Shown piece by piece: positions 22,501 through 36,052 of a stretch of 64,000 nt of DNA. Made by a program: the position numbers and the translations under genes. Numbering within the stretch: the stretch's first letter is position 1; every line of letters starts with the position of its first letter. Source of the DNA: Datnioides undecimradiatus (taxonomy: Eukaryota; Chordata; Actinopteri; Lobotiformes; Datnioididae); contig WARS01000044.1 of the NCBI GenBank assembly GCA_008933995.1, positions 1,446,866 to 1,510,865 of the forward strand, written 5' to 3'. A model generated the notes under the pieces. It made no database searches. It worked only from the letters and a program-made list of their open reading frames with translations, and was not told the origin of the DNA.

Positions 22501-25500
22501 GTTCACTGGTAAACAGGGCAAGACAAGAGGGAGGTGTGTGCAGCTCACTTACTGAGTATCATCACAAGTAAATTATGCTACATGGGTAGATTACATTAAA
22601 GAAACATCACACAAATTCTGTACCATGTACTTAAATCAGTGACTAGGCATGCTCTGTAGTCTCTGTGTGGCAGAGAATTAGTATGTAGCATGAAAGCTCA
22701 GGAGGCAGTAACAGTCATACACACACACACACGCACACCTGCTTATCGCTGTCATTGACCCGCCGTAGCCTCCCATCCCAATTCCCCCCTCATTCCTCTG
22801 TTACTAGGCAACTATCACCTGGGTTACGCACTCCATATGAGATTATACCCATGCCAACCCTCGCACTTTGGTATCCATGGCAACCAGCATCGAGCAATAG
22901 AGCCGTCAGATTACCGAGGGACAAGTGATTGGTGAGAGTGAGTGTGTGTCTGTATGTATGTGTGCTTGTTTTGGTTGAGTGTGCGGGGACGTCCGCATGT
23001 GGGACTGTTGTTTGTGTGTGTGTCTCTTCTCTTTCAGTGTCATGGTTGTCGCAGGGATTCGTTTCCAATTCAACCGACCATGCCACAGTATAGCAGGAAC
23101 ACGGTGGATACACACAGGATTTGTCATGAGTAACGTGATAATGATGTGAGACAAAGAATCGGCATATGCGTTTCTTTTTATGTGCTATGTGTCTTTGTGT
23201 TTTAAAATGGATGTAATGGCTTGTGTGGATACTGCATTATGCACATAAACTAAGTGATAGGTTCTGTTTTCAGTTTCGAATATTCAGCCTTAGGGGGAAA
23301 AAATGCCATACGTCACAAAATCAAGTAGATGGTAGTAAAGGTCCAGAGTGACAAAACATACGAACAATCCTCCTGGTTAACTTTAATTAGTCTCATAAAA
23401 GAAATACCTCCACACAAATGTTTTGATTATACCCCGCATACGTCATATGATACACCAGCCTGTAAGTGCCTGTATTTGTCTGTTTCTTATTAGCTTGTTT
23501 TGTCAGAAGGATAAGATAAAAACATCAACTAGGTTCCCCTGTGGGAGGAAGATGAAACACAGATAAATGTGAGAAAAGATAAATGAGTCTTCTCATGTTC
23601 TTCAGTAACACAAGTAAAAGGACTCCAGAGGATCAGACTCATTAAATCACTGAACTACAAGTGAATGAGTGAGAAGAGAGATTAGAAAAAATAAACAGAT
23701 GTGGTGATGAAGGCAAGTTGTACCATACCTTCATGAAGCTCCTGACGTGCTCCTCTTCCTTGAGGAAGTCCTTGTAGAGCCTGCTCCAGTGGGACACCAG
23801 CTGCAGCACCTTACGCTTCCTGAAGAGGGCATCTTTGCCTTCCTCCTGGCCCCTGCAGCGGGCACTGCTATAGGTGAGGGTGGTCAAGGAGACAACAGAG
23901 GACAGCGTGGAGACTGAAAGGATGTGTACAAGAGTGTGTGTTTGGGCTAATGTGTGTTTGCCAGAAAGGATATTGTCCCAGCAGAGCCTGACAGAGATCA
24001 TGGGTGGACATGAACACCAAATAGGTCAACAGGAAGTCATCCAGCAGCATTTCTGAAACACAGGAAACATATCATCTGTCATTTTCAACGCCTGCACTGC
24101 ACTCTGTGGTCTGCTGGGGGAGCAACACTGGAGTCAGTGACACCAGCAGAATTAATAAACTGATTAGGAAGGCTGGCTCTGTCATTGGCTGCAGACTGGA
24201 GACTTTTGAAGCAGTGGTGGAGAGGAGGACACTGAACAAACCGTTATTGATCATGGATAACCCTGACCACCCTCTCCACCATGTTTGGGATCAATCAAGT
24301 CTATCTATCTATCTTTAACTTATTTGTGGAAGGAAGATGTGGAGAATCACACTAAATGTGTGTGTTTTGGTTTCCCCCTTTAACTTCCCATATCACTTTT
24401 TTAAGGGGCCCTAAGTTGCTTGAAAGTAGTCCAAATCATTAATTATTTTTAAGCAAAGTATTAAATGAGTAAAATGATCAAATATGTGATGTGAAAGGGG
24501 CTCCTCATACGGACTCTACACAGTTCCTCTCAGGTCAACAGAGCTTTATATCGCCTTTGAGCTCACTCTTTTGTTTTTCTGGCCCACAATTTTCATGCTC
24601 TGGTTCACTGTCATGGCGACACGTTGTACACTATGTGCAGGGATGATCAACAGACAGAAAAAATTATAGGATAGTAAATATTGTACCTAAGTTGTGCACC
24701 AAGAAACTCCAACATTGCTCCATGTCTGTTGGATGTGTATATACGTCTGTTAATACAGTCATCAACTTAAAAAATGATAATGTGTTTCTTCTGGCTGAAT
24801 CATCCCATCAATTACATCAATATCTGGTTTTTGATTTAATTCGCATTTCCTGAATTCTCAGCCTGACAGTACCTTTGGAGACTTTGGGATCACCACTAAA
24901 GGTTTTGTGGGTTTGACCAAACTTTGGTTGTACACCATGAGAACGGATTTTAAAAAGGTTAAAAGGTCAGTTGCTGATGTTACCAGGTGGTGAAAATCAA
25001 ATTAACTACACCAACACATCCTTATGAAACAGAGCTGAGATTACCTGATTTTTCGATATGTTTTAAATGAACTTAATACCTTTGTATACCTTTGTTGTTT
25101 TGGAGAATTATTTAGGATTTGAAACATTTGAAAGTTTAAAGAAAAAGTTAACTTTTGCCAGATCAAAAAGGTACAGGTTTTTCTTTCTTGGCTCATAATC
25201 TCAAGAACTTCAAAAACTAAAATTCATCAGTGTGGAGCGGCTAATGTGCAATTGAGACAGCGAGCGTGAGTGTGTGAGTGTGTGTGTGAGACTCAGCAGG
25301 TGTTCAATGGGTAAGAACTGAATATAAACAGGCCTCGTGGCAGATGGGTAATGAGCCATTGTTGGTGGTTTGAGGGAGCTGTAATGTGTGTGTGTGTTTG
25401 TGTATGAGAGTGTGTGTGGTGTCAAACTCTTGCTCTGAGAAAATGTGTGACCCAAATATGGCTCTGTCGGGCAGAGAGCAAAGAAATCAATTATAGAAGA

Positions 25501-28500
25501 CTGAGCAGAGGCCGTGGCATTAATATTTGATCAACCATCTCCTCTTTAGAAATAAAAACACAACTTTTCTCAAGAAATATTTTTAGGCAGGTCTGACTGA
25601 ACTTATTGCTTTTTCAAAACCCTTGACTTACTTTCATTTTCCATTTTCTTTTTTGTGCTGGTTTTCAATCTGGGTGTGGAGCTCCATCTTGACCAGCTAT
25701 CAGTCTTTTTTTCCTGCTCCCCAACCCCCTGTTTTTTTTCATTCTTTCTGGTTTTTCCCGCTTCTCCTCTCCTCCTACGCTCACCCTCTCTCGGCTCTCT
25801 GTGATGATAAATATCCATTTTCATCTTTAACATATGCCCTCTGCGTTTGCCCGTTGGCACGCACAAAGTCAAACACATTCACTCATAGACACAGCAACAC
25901 ATATCCAAACACACGTGCGCACACACCGATACACACAGAGCAGGCTGATGAATAACTCATTCAGTTCTGACCTTGGGGACTTTATCTCTTGTGGGAGAGA
26001 CAGGAAAAGGAGAGAAAGTGTGTGTGTGTGTGTGTGTGTGTGCGTGTGTGTGTGTGTTGAACTAATCGTGGTAATCTGCTGCTATGTTTTTTTGTTGTGT
26101 GTGTGTTTTGTGTGTACGTGGGGAGGGGTGGTTGGGGTAATCACTCTCCCTCTGTGGAAGCGTGTTCGAGCCTGTTCAACATGCTGCGCGGCTAAGCCCG
26201 CTAAAACGGCACACTGATGCTCAGCACCACCCCAGAGGGCCTCCACACACACACACGCTCAACCTCATGCTTATTCAACGCACATAGACCGAAAGATGCA
26301 TGCACACAGATACGGAGACAAAGACAGCCAAACAAGCACATACACTCTTGATCTGCATCCCTGCTTCTGCCTCTCCCTCTGCATCCACCAAATAAATTGT
26401 GTCTTTTCTCTTTTGAGTGAATAAATATCAGGCGGTCTTCTCCCACAAAGACCATCTCAGTTCTGACTCTCTCTCTCCTACATTCATCTCGCCCTCTTTC
26501 TTCGTTCGCTTCCTGCAATTCAGTGAGATGGCTCCCTGTGGACTGCTGGGAACTGGTGGTGCTGAGGAGTTGATACATAAAGACGCCTTGTCTTAATGCG
26601 GCACAAACAGGCAAGAGCAGCTCTTATAAGATACAGGTTGGGACCCAGATGTCCCTGTGTAATAAAATTATTATTTTATAGGACCAGGAATATATTGTCA
26701 AGCTCAATTTCACTAAAAGAAAAGAATTTAAGATCCACTGAGTAACAAATGACATGGTACATTTTTGACATGTTTTTTTTTCTTAAAGAATGACTCATTA
26801 TCTGACTTTCCCTGCATGTAAGGGATAAAATGTTCAACCAACTCTGATCAAACAGTTTCAAATAATCACAAAACAATTAACTGATCAATTTAAAATTAAA
26901 AAAGACACATGAAAAGACTATTTTGATTTGACTATCAATCTTTTTGTCTTTTTCATTTTTTCTAACATCTTACAAACAAAATGATTAACTGCTTATGTGC
27001 AAAAAACATTTAAGATGAATCAAAGTGAAAATAATTATTACATGCAGCCCTGCTATCAATGTGGTCTGTGCACCAACTACACTGCTTCTAAAACAAATGG
27101 CAAAACATTTCCTGAGGTAAAACAGTAAAGTTGTATTGTACCTGCTGCATTGTCAAAGACCCCAGTAGTTATAAGGTAGACTTGAGGATTGTAAAAATGA
27201 CATATGACAGTTAACAAACCACTGAAACAGTCCGCAGCAGAAATGCCTACACCCCGAGGGAATCGTTTCACAAACTCATTAAAGCATTTAACCCCTTGAA
27301 TGTTCCTCATATTTGCAGGCAGTCACATGGCTGAATGAAGCCACACACGCACCTGGATATGGTGTTAAGCGGTGACTGACTCACGCAGCAACACAAAGAG
27401 GCACATACACACACACACACACAGGTTGTATGATCAAGGGGAAGAGCATACCTCTGTGGTTTTAACCCACATCAGGAAAAATGTAAGAAGACAGAGAAAG
27501 GTCCAGGGCTGTGCTGTAACTTGTTGTGTGGCACTGAAAATGAAACTCCTTTGAATGAGAGGGTGGGGAGTTGGGGAGTTGCTTAGTTTTACCTTGGGTC
27601 AAACAGCAGAGGAAAAAACATCTCAACTGCTTTATTTTTAAACCAAATTTTCCTCCAACTTTTGTTTCACAATGATTTGTTATCTATAATATGGAGATTC
27701 AGCCACATTCATAGATGTGTACAGTGTTTTTGAGACGTGTGTTCACCTGCATGCATGTCAACAAACTTACCGCTCTCCCTGCTCTCTGGCGCCCCTCTTT
27801 GGTCGTCCAACCGTAGGTCACTTAGCAGATGCTCCAAGATCTTGAGCGGTGTCCCTGACACCACCACATACCTATAAGACGAAGAGTCGCAACAATCTTC
27901 CTCATTAGAGAACGAACACCAAGTATGATCACTTCCATGCCTCCAACCTCCTTCCCTCTCTTCATGTTTATTCTCTTCCACATCGTCGTCATCGATGTAG
28001 CGAAAATGAGGAACATCAAATGTACAGATTTCTGAGCGGCTACCATCATCTTCATGAGTGCTTTCCTCATCATCTACGTCCTCCTCATCTTCATCATCTA
28101 CGTCCTCCTCTGCCTGTGCAAGCGTGGCTAGCACAGTGGTCATCTTCATATCTGAACACTTCCAGTTGATCAGACCTCATCTACAGCTTTGCATAGCCAG
28201 GAAGAGTGCGCCCCTGCGGGGTAAACTGCCTTGTCTTCTGCCCCTGTCAGCTAAGAGCTCCACGGATTAAAACCCTTTCTCTGACAGCTCCTACAGTAGC
28301 ACTCGGAGAGAACCGATTGGTAGTGAAGATGCTGTACACACACACACACACACACACCCACTTAACCTGCCTGTCACTGACACTCCCTGCATTGTGCCTT
28401 AGGTCTTGGCACACACTGGCTTAAATACACACAAACACAGACTATGCACAAAGAAACTAAGAGGAAGTGCACAAGTACACACATGCAAAAGCGCGCACAC

Positions 28501-31500
28501 AAATACATACACAATCCTAAACCCATACGCTGATTTGTAGAAAGAAGTAAACCAGTCTTGGTTTCATCTTTGTTTCCCTTTCAGCCAAAAACAAAAAAGC
28601 CATTCTCTTCTTCTCACTGTGCACCAGAAGCTAAAGCATATATTATCTTAGACAAACCACACAGTGTTGACAGCACTACCATTATTTTGCATGAAGGTGC
28701 GTGTGTAGTTGCAACTTGTGATCCAGAAGTTAAAAAAAAAAATTAAAAAAGAGGGAGGAGTATGATGATTGTGTTTTCTGTTGCCACTGTTGGTTTGGCA
28801 GGCTGTTATTATGTAGGAGGAGTGACTGACCTCTTGTCGCAATCCTCCTCTCTGGAACCACCCCCTGACGATGTGGGTGAGGGCCGGTCCGACGGCGACG
28901 TCACTGCTGAGGTCACTCTCTGCAACACCAATACGTCCCGTCCTCTCTCCTTTAGGCAGACCCTCCCCACTGCCTCCTGAAAGAGGGTAAAAAACAGAGG
29001 GACAACCTGTCACAGACTGAAGCAAGGACAAAGCCGCTTGAGGAAGACATGTTTTTATAACAGGAGACAGTTTTAACATCAACAGGCAATAAAATAAATT
29101 CTGGTGCATCTGCCCACATTATCTGTACAATCACGGTGTGTGCAATACAGTGCAGACTGGAAAACCTGACCAACACATCAGCCACATACAAATATCAGTT
29201 TTAGTCATATGTTTTAAACTCTTAACAAATCGGGCCCTTTAATTCAAGATTGAAACATCTGTCTGACACATAGGCAAATACAGTTCACACTCTTACTCTC
29301 CTGTCCAGACACAGATTCTGCTGGCACCATCAAAGGGAAGTATTGCACTTCCTGCATTCAGAAGAAATGGTATTGTGTAATAAATAACAATGGGGACAAC
29401 AAGGGAATGAGGCCTGGCACTTGAAATGATCTCCTGCTCCAAAAATGAACAGCAACTTGATCTGTGACTCCAGGACATTACACACACACACACACACACC
29501 TGCAGTGTGAGTGCCGTGGCAACAGAGCTCCAGATGGACAAAGGAGCATAATAAGAAACAACCTGAGGAGGAGAGAAAAAGGAGAAGAGAGAGGGACATC
29601 AAAGACAGAGGACAGGAGGAGGAGGAGAGATAAAGAAGCAATGTCTCTCCTCCAGCTGCTTGCTGCAGTCTCTGTCGCAGCCAGAGGGATCAAGCAGCAA
29701 TCACAACTGACAGAGAGCTCTAAAAGCAGGGCTGTTTTTCTGTTGCACCGTTTCTCGCATGTATACATGCACGCACACACGCACGCACGCACGCACGCAC
29801 ACACATACACACAAAAAGGACTGCATGCAACAACATGCCACAATGACATAACAGAGTGATGTTAGCAAGTCTAAGGTTGTAACAAAGCGCCAACAGATTG
29901 TAATCAATAACTGTGACAGCAATATTTAGAACTTCAATTTTATTTTAGACATCATGGGGCCCCAATGAAGAGCACTACTGATAAACAGATAATTCTTAAA
30001 CATGCAAAAACAAGTCAATAAACAGGCCAGCAGGGACAAGTAACCACACACCAACACACACTCTGTCTGTGATTGTCTGATGAAAGGAGTTGTCTGATTC
30101 TGAGAGACTGCAGGTGGGGTCTGACTAGAGTCAGACAAAACAATATGCCCCAAGTGCTGTGTGTGCGTGTTTGCGGACGTGCCCTGATGACTCACATACT
30201 ACTCGAGCAATATCCAGATGTTCAGTGCACTTAGGTCACTGAATTCTCTCCCTCAGGTGTGCTGCTGCTGTCAAGGTCTCCTCAAAAAACTAATCTAATT
30301 GAACATCATATGATTTTTGTGTTTTTCTAGAGTTATACAGAATATTTCTATTTATTTCAACACTTTAAAGAAAGAATCTTTATTTGGGGATCTTTACTGA
30401 TAGTGACTCAATCTTGGCTGAGCACTTGAAAAGACAAAACTGGAAGTGTTCAGGACACCACAATCCAACTCAGTTGCAGCTTCTTGTATTGTAAGTTGAA
30501 TTTTGCAGAAACTTAACTGAAATTAAATATTAAAATGTAATCATGCGTTTAGGCCTTCTATCTAGCTCACCTCTGTTTATCCTTTCAATGTGAATAAAGC
30601 ATAAGGCAAAAGATAACACTGCATTACTACCCGGCCCTTAGCTGACCCACGGACTTCAAACAGCCCAAACTCTGAAATCCACATAAGATTTACAAAAGAC
30701 TATGAAGGTTTTCACTGTGAACCCACCTGTAGACAAAGTTTATTTTGAAAGAACCATGGCCATTACATTATGTAACAGGCTGAAATCCAATGTCCTTAAG
30801 GATTTGCAAGACAGAGATGCTTACAGCTGATAAATAAGGCAGTGATGGCTGATGTAAAGAGATCTGACACTGCATGCCATTAATTACAATTTAAGCTGGC
30901 ACCCAGACCACACCCAGCGGCCCAGATGTGATGTCAAGATAACAAGCTTGGTGGTTAAGTGGTCCAAAGCAGACCTGACATTAGACCCCATCATCCAGGG
31001 TTCAAATATGAGCCAGGAGTCAAACCCTTAATCTCCTCTGACCTTTCCTCTCTCTTCACCATTGACTATCTTATAAAGCATTACAAGTACTGTGAAAATA
31101 GGAAAATCAGACAGATTATGTAACCAATTATACAGTAATCACTATCATAACAAAGGGGAAGAAAATGTTGCACTGTGTTCCTGATACAGTAGCAAACTGT
31201 TGATCTTTCCGATAACACACTCACTCTCTTTACACAGATGCCAAGAAAAACAACTCAGAGCCAAGAGTGGAGCAACACAGCCTCGTAACACAGACTGAAG
31301 ATCAGACAGCTTCCAGAAAAATTCCCAAAGCAATGGTAACTTACCCACAATGGTTATGTTACAATATGTTAATACTCCTGAATACACACAGAAATAATCT
31401 GTATAAAATTTAAGTGCAAACAACTGCTTACAAGAACACCATTCACCATTTAGCTTGAGAAAGAATGCAAGTCATGTAAAATAAAAATATACAAAGAGCG

Positions 31501-32413
31501 CACTTGGACACTGGAGAGGAGGGGTTAGAACAGTTATGCAACACAGAAGGAGAGAGAAAGAATAAAAATAAGAAAAGAAAGCAGGATGGAAGCAAGAGAC
31601 CGGGACAGAAAGTGAAAGACACGGAGGAGTGTGAGAAACAAGAGGCAGTAGAGAAAGAGACAGACAGAAGTTGTGTTACTCCAACTGTCATATTGCTTTT
31701 ATCCTAACGTTTCACTATCAAAGAGCATTTAAATCATTGGAAAATTAACTAATACACCTTTGAGAAAAAGAGAAATATGAAATAACTGATTTATTAGTTT
31801 CTTTAGTCTCTGCCAAAGATGGCGATATGTGCAGCCTTGGTTTAAAGACAAAACAAATTGGCTATTATGCAACAGACTCTGCAATGGTGTAAAACAATCA
31901 TAAGTGGGTTATAGTTTGGGGGGAGACATGGTGGGATATGGGCAGTTATGGCCAACAAGCCTGTATAACTCAGTTCTCAGGAAAGCCACTTGTTCTCAGT
32001 TGACAGGTGTGTCAGTCTTTTTCCTTCCACTTCTTCCCTTCCCTTCCTTCAATTCAACCATCTGTGCTTCCACGTCGTCTCCACCCTTCCCTCCACACTG
32101 TCTCTACTTAACACCTCTGGAAACTCTTTTTCTCTGCCTCATCACACTCAAACCAAGTTTTTCTCAGTCTTTCAATATTCAGACTTCATGCTCTAGAGGT
32201 TTGAGATTTGGGAAAAGAGAAATAGAGACCAGAGGACATGAACTTGCTGAAGCCCAAACGGGGTCAAACGCTGCAGACACACATCTCTCTGTATCTCAAA
32301 CACACACACAAATTCAATGTGTGCACAAGAAATAAGACAAGGCTTACACAAATATCTTCGGCCTCTAATGAAAGCTTGTGTGAATTTCTCTCTTCTCTGC
32401 CTACCTTTGTCTT

Positions 32414-32445
<32 letters not shown>

Positions 32446-34620
32446 TCACAAGTGCATGCATTTGCGTTCGCACGCGCAGGCACACACGTGCGCACACACA
32501 CACTTATACAATATAATGAATTGCACAAAGGAAAGGTGGGCCTCATGGACAGCCTAAAAGGAAGCACTCCATGTTCCCTTCCCGTTCCTGTGTGTGTCTG
32601 TTTGTGTGCGTGAGTATGAATGTGTGTTGGTGTCTGTGCTGATAGTGACCAAGCCATATCTGTGTTGTGATAGCTCTGGGCCTGATTCCTGGAAATAATG
32701 GATAAGAATATGAAAACACAATGCTTTTAGGTCAGCAGCAAACATAGATACGTACAACCATATGCACACACACGCAGCACAACTATTAGAAAGTAACAAG
32801 TTTGCCAAAAAGCCTGCCTGTGTGCATGTGTGTGTCATGGATGCTGTGACCTTGTATAATTCCTTATGCAGACTGACCTCAAGTAAACTCTGAGGACTAA
32901 AACAAATGCGAAAGAGTAAAAATGCAAGTCTAAAGGCAAAGATGCATCGAACACACTGGACTGACATACAAGTTAGATCACTATGGAAACAGCCCACATC
33001 AGTTTGTCAGAGCTCGTCTCTCATGGAAAAAAAGGAAACTTAAAAAAAGAAAAATTCACCATGACAACCCAGAAAAAGGATAGAGGTCTTTGTGGTAAGT
33101 CGAGCTGTTTGCTTGGTTTTGGTTTCTGCCACATTTCGCAGCCTGGACTGGACAATGAGCTGGCAAGAACCTGTTACACATCTCTTTTAATATTTGTAGT
33201 GCACTACTGAAAAGCACCATCCATGTGATCAAAATGATATGCTTCCCCCATCTACTTTGAGACGACTTAGGGGCTCTTATCAAGTCCATGAAGCTGCAAG
33301 TATCACTTGGTTCACTCTGTGAATTTAAGCGGTGCTTGATGCAAGATTACTGTCATCTAATCATGACCACTCAGTACCTGCTGATGTTATTCAGTGCTTT
33401 TATTTTTTGATTTATTTTTTTTTTAAAAGTGACAAAAAATGAAAAATCTGCATGAGCTTCTGATGCTGCCTCTGTAAGAAAATAAGCAGTTTGATTTAAT
33501 GTTAGTCAATATTTTGTCTGACCTAATAAATGATACTCTCAGCTGTTTACTTGACTCAACTGGGCATCTGTATGCTGAGAGATCTTTGACCTACGTGTGT
33601 TGTGTCATTAACCTCTTAACATATGTTCATCAACACTTTTCACAATGCTCCCAGCAAATCTCTCTTTAAGTAGGTTATAAGTTAAGGGTAACATATCCTC
33701 ACACGACAGTAACTATTTGTATGCAAAGTTCTGTGGATCAGAACTCTGCACGACCTCTGTAAGAACAATATGGCTACTGCAATACAATTTATTTACATAT
33801 AGGTTGATCTTAGTGAACTGAGATATTTATTTACTAATAGAATCATTATGGACAGTGAGTAAACATCAGAATTTTTAAAATTCATATTAATTGCTATAAA
33901 TAAAACGTTTCAGTATGTTGTGTGAGCAAAGAAATCTAGTTGAACCTTCTGTTTGTATTCCCACTTTAATAAATACAACATAGTTCTGTATAGTTTCATA
34001 CAGCAGTAATGTTGTTATAAAAAACAGTATGTTCCTACTTTTATATATTAAAGGATTAAAGTGAAATGTATAAGCACTGTGAAAATTCCCCAAGACTGTA
34101 TTCAGTCAAACTCACCAAGCTGATGAGATATATGGTACATTTCTCAAACACATGCATCGTGATGTAGGATGAGATCAGACTGCATTCGCTTGGTTTCCTG
34201 CCCTCAGGTGTACTGTAGAGCAGGATTATACAGTACAGTGCTTCAATAACACCCCACTCATTATGTGCACACACTGACTCAACCCGCCACAGCACCAACA
34301 GTGCATGAACAGACACACACACAAGCTCCTACACAGGATTACAAGCTGTAGCCAGCGAACTCTCTCTCACGCACACACACACACAAATCAAATGAACATG
34401 GACACACACACAGTACTTGACAGACTGTAAAAAGAGTGTGAGATCACGTTGTTTAAGCCATTATTAACACCCACATTAGACAAGCTGTAAAACTGCTGGT
34501 GATTTAATCTGAAGTGATCTGAATAAAGTGAAGCTCTGTGTATCTTCGGTTTGTGTTGTTGTACGTGCGTGTTCTTATGTACTCAGATGATGCACAAAAG
34601 TGAGCAGGCATGATGTAAAG

Positions 34621-34665
<45 letters not shown>

Positions 34666-35980
34666 TGTCTGTCTGTCTGTTTGACAGCAACACAAATCAG
34701 GATGGGCCTGATTGGGATTTACTCACATTATCCCTTACCTGCATCCATGAGCAGCTCTCACCTGAAGTGTGTGTGCTTACATGTGACGACAATAATGACG
34801 GGATTTACCACATGATGACGTCCGTTACGCTATACTCACACTAACCATATAGCCACAACTTGTTGTGCAGATTACATGGTGAAACAGCAGTGAGTTTGCA
34901 GAACTTCATCAGCACCGTCAGATATTCTCTAGGATATTAATGACATTTCAAAATATAAGTGTCATTGTCAGGCTCTCTACTCACCGCCTGGTTCCTGTCA
35001 GGCAGCCGGTAATTGTGGTTCTGCAGCAGCCGGCAGCCGTCCTTGGCCAGCCGCTGAACGGCCTCCAGCCCCAGCCGGCTGGTCAGCTCTTCACGGCCAC
35101 ACGGCCCAATTCCTCCAATGCCACCGCCACCGCCAGTGCTGCCACCACCGCCCCGCAACGCACACACCCCGCCCAGCTGCAACACAGGAGGCATGAAAAC
35201 ATATTTCAACCCGCAATCCCAGGACATGGTGTCTGGAGTCAAAAAGTGTTTGCAGGACAGAGGGCAAGAAAGTTCAGTGTTCTGGTCCGTGGGAGAGTAA
35301 AATCAGCTTGGGCATAGTCCAGGAACATGCAATGACAGGTTTTCAGCTGCCCTGTTATTTCCATGTGAGGAGAATGAGATGAAATCCTGGGTCTGACTGT
35401 CTCTCTTATTCTATCTATTACAGTCTGTAATTCCCTTTATCTGTTGCATTTCTCTCTTTGTCTCAGTCTGACTGCTCTGTGTCAGAGGATCTGGCGGAGA
35501 AAGAGTGAGTGTGTGATTACTAGTAGAAGTGGGCGGGAGTGTGTATCTGTGTGGGAAGAGTGTGTGCTGGGGTGTGCGTGTCTGTGTGTGTGCTTGTGTG
35601 TGTGGAGTCTCCTCCTCTCCATAGTTGAGACTTGGAAATGTGCTAACCATCCTTGTAGTCCAAGTGAAGGAGATAGAATATGAATATCTAACAGTGAACT
35701 AAAGTGAAATGAGAGTACATTTCTTTAAAGGCACTGCAGGATGCCAGAAAAACTAATAGCTTTGTCCTCGGATAGACCTGATGACAGAAAACATGACCAT
35801 GTGTGTGTCTGTGTGTGTGCTCCCTAGGGTGCTGATACTATGATGGTTATCACCAGTGTTGGGCAGCCTGGTCTGTTTATTTTCCTTGGAACCGGGAGAG
35901 AGGGGGATTTCATTTGGCTCAGAGCTGGTTAACCCTTCCTGTGAGCTCAACTATCCCACGGTGCCATGCTCCAGCAGAGG

Positions 35981-36052
<72 letters not shown>

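Larger units (their letters stand above)
28977..34984 (-). other. rapgef5 intron 9
   Basis: A 6-kb intron without gene evidence. It contains CA/CT low-complexity runs (29480-29499, 29770-29812, 32412-32452), a purine-rich tract near 31540-31670 and a tRNA-like repeat near 30942-31060. The GT(CTGT) microsatellite at 34623-34681 is listed separately. Confidence 0.5.

Noticed and set aside
23868-24050. A GT-AG junction after CTATAG for rapgef5 exon 13
   Set aside because: A CTATAG acceptor exists, but no GT donor downstream of exon 12 keeps the frame and the conserved HYS sequence; the AT-AC pair does both.
25834-26217. Long Val/Cys- and Thr/His-rich open frames here and at other CA/GT tracts (32193-32657, 35914-36146, 56531-56791)
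   Set aside because: They are translations of dinucleotide repeats, which stay open on both strands without coding.
30942-31060. A tRNA gene
   Set aside because: A- and B-box-like words are present but the cloverleaf arms do not pair, so it is more likely an old SINE.
35984-36050. A CRISPR-like or other structured repeat array
   Set aside because: It is a plain CA microsatellite without spacers, and the window is from a vertebrate.
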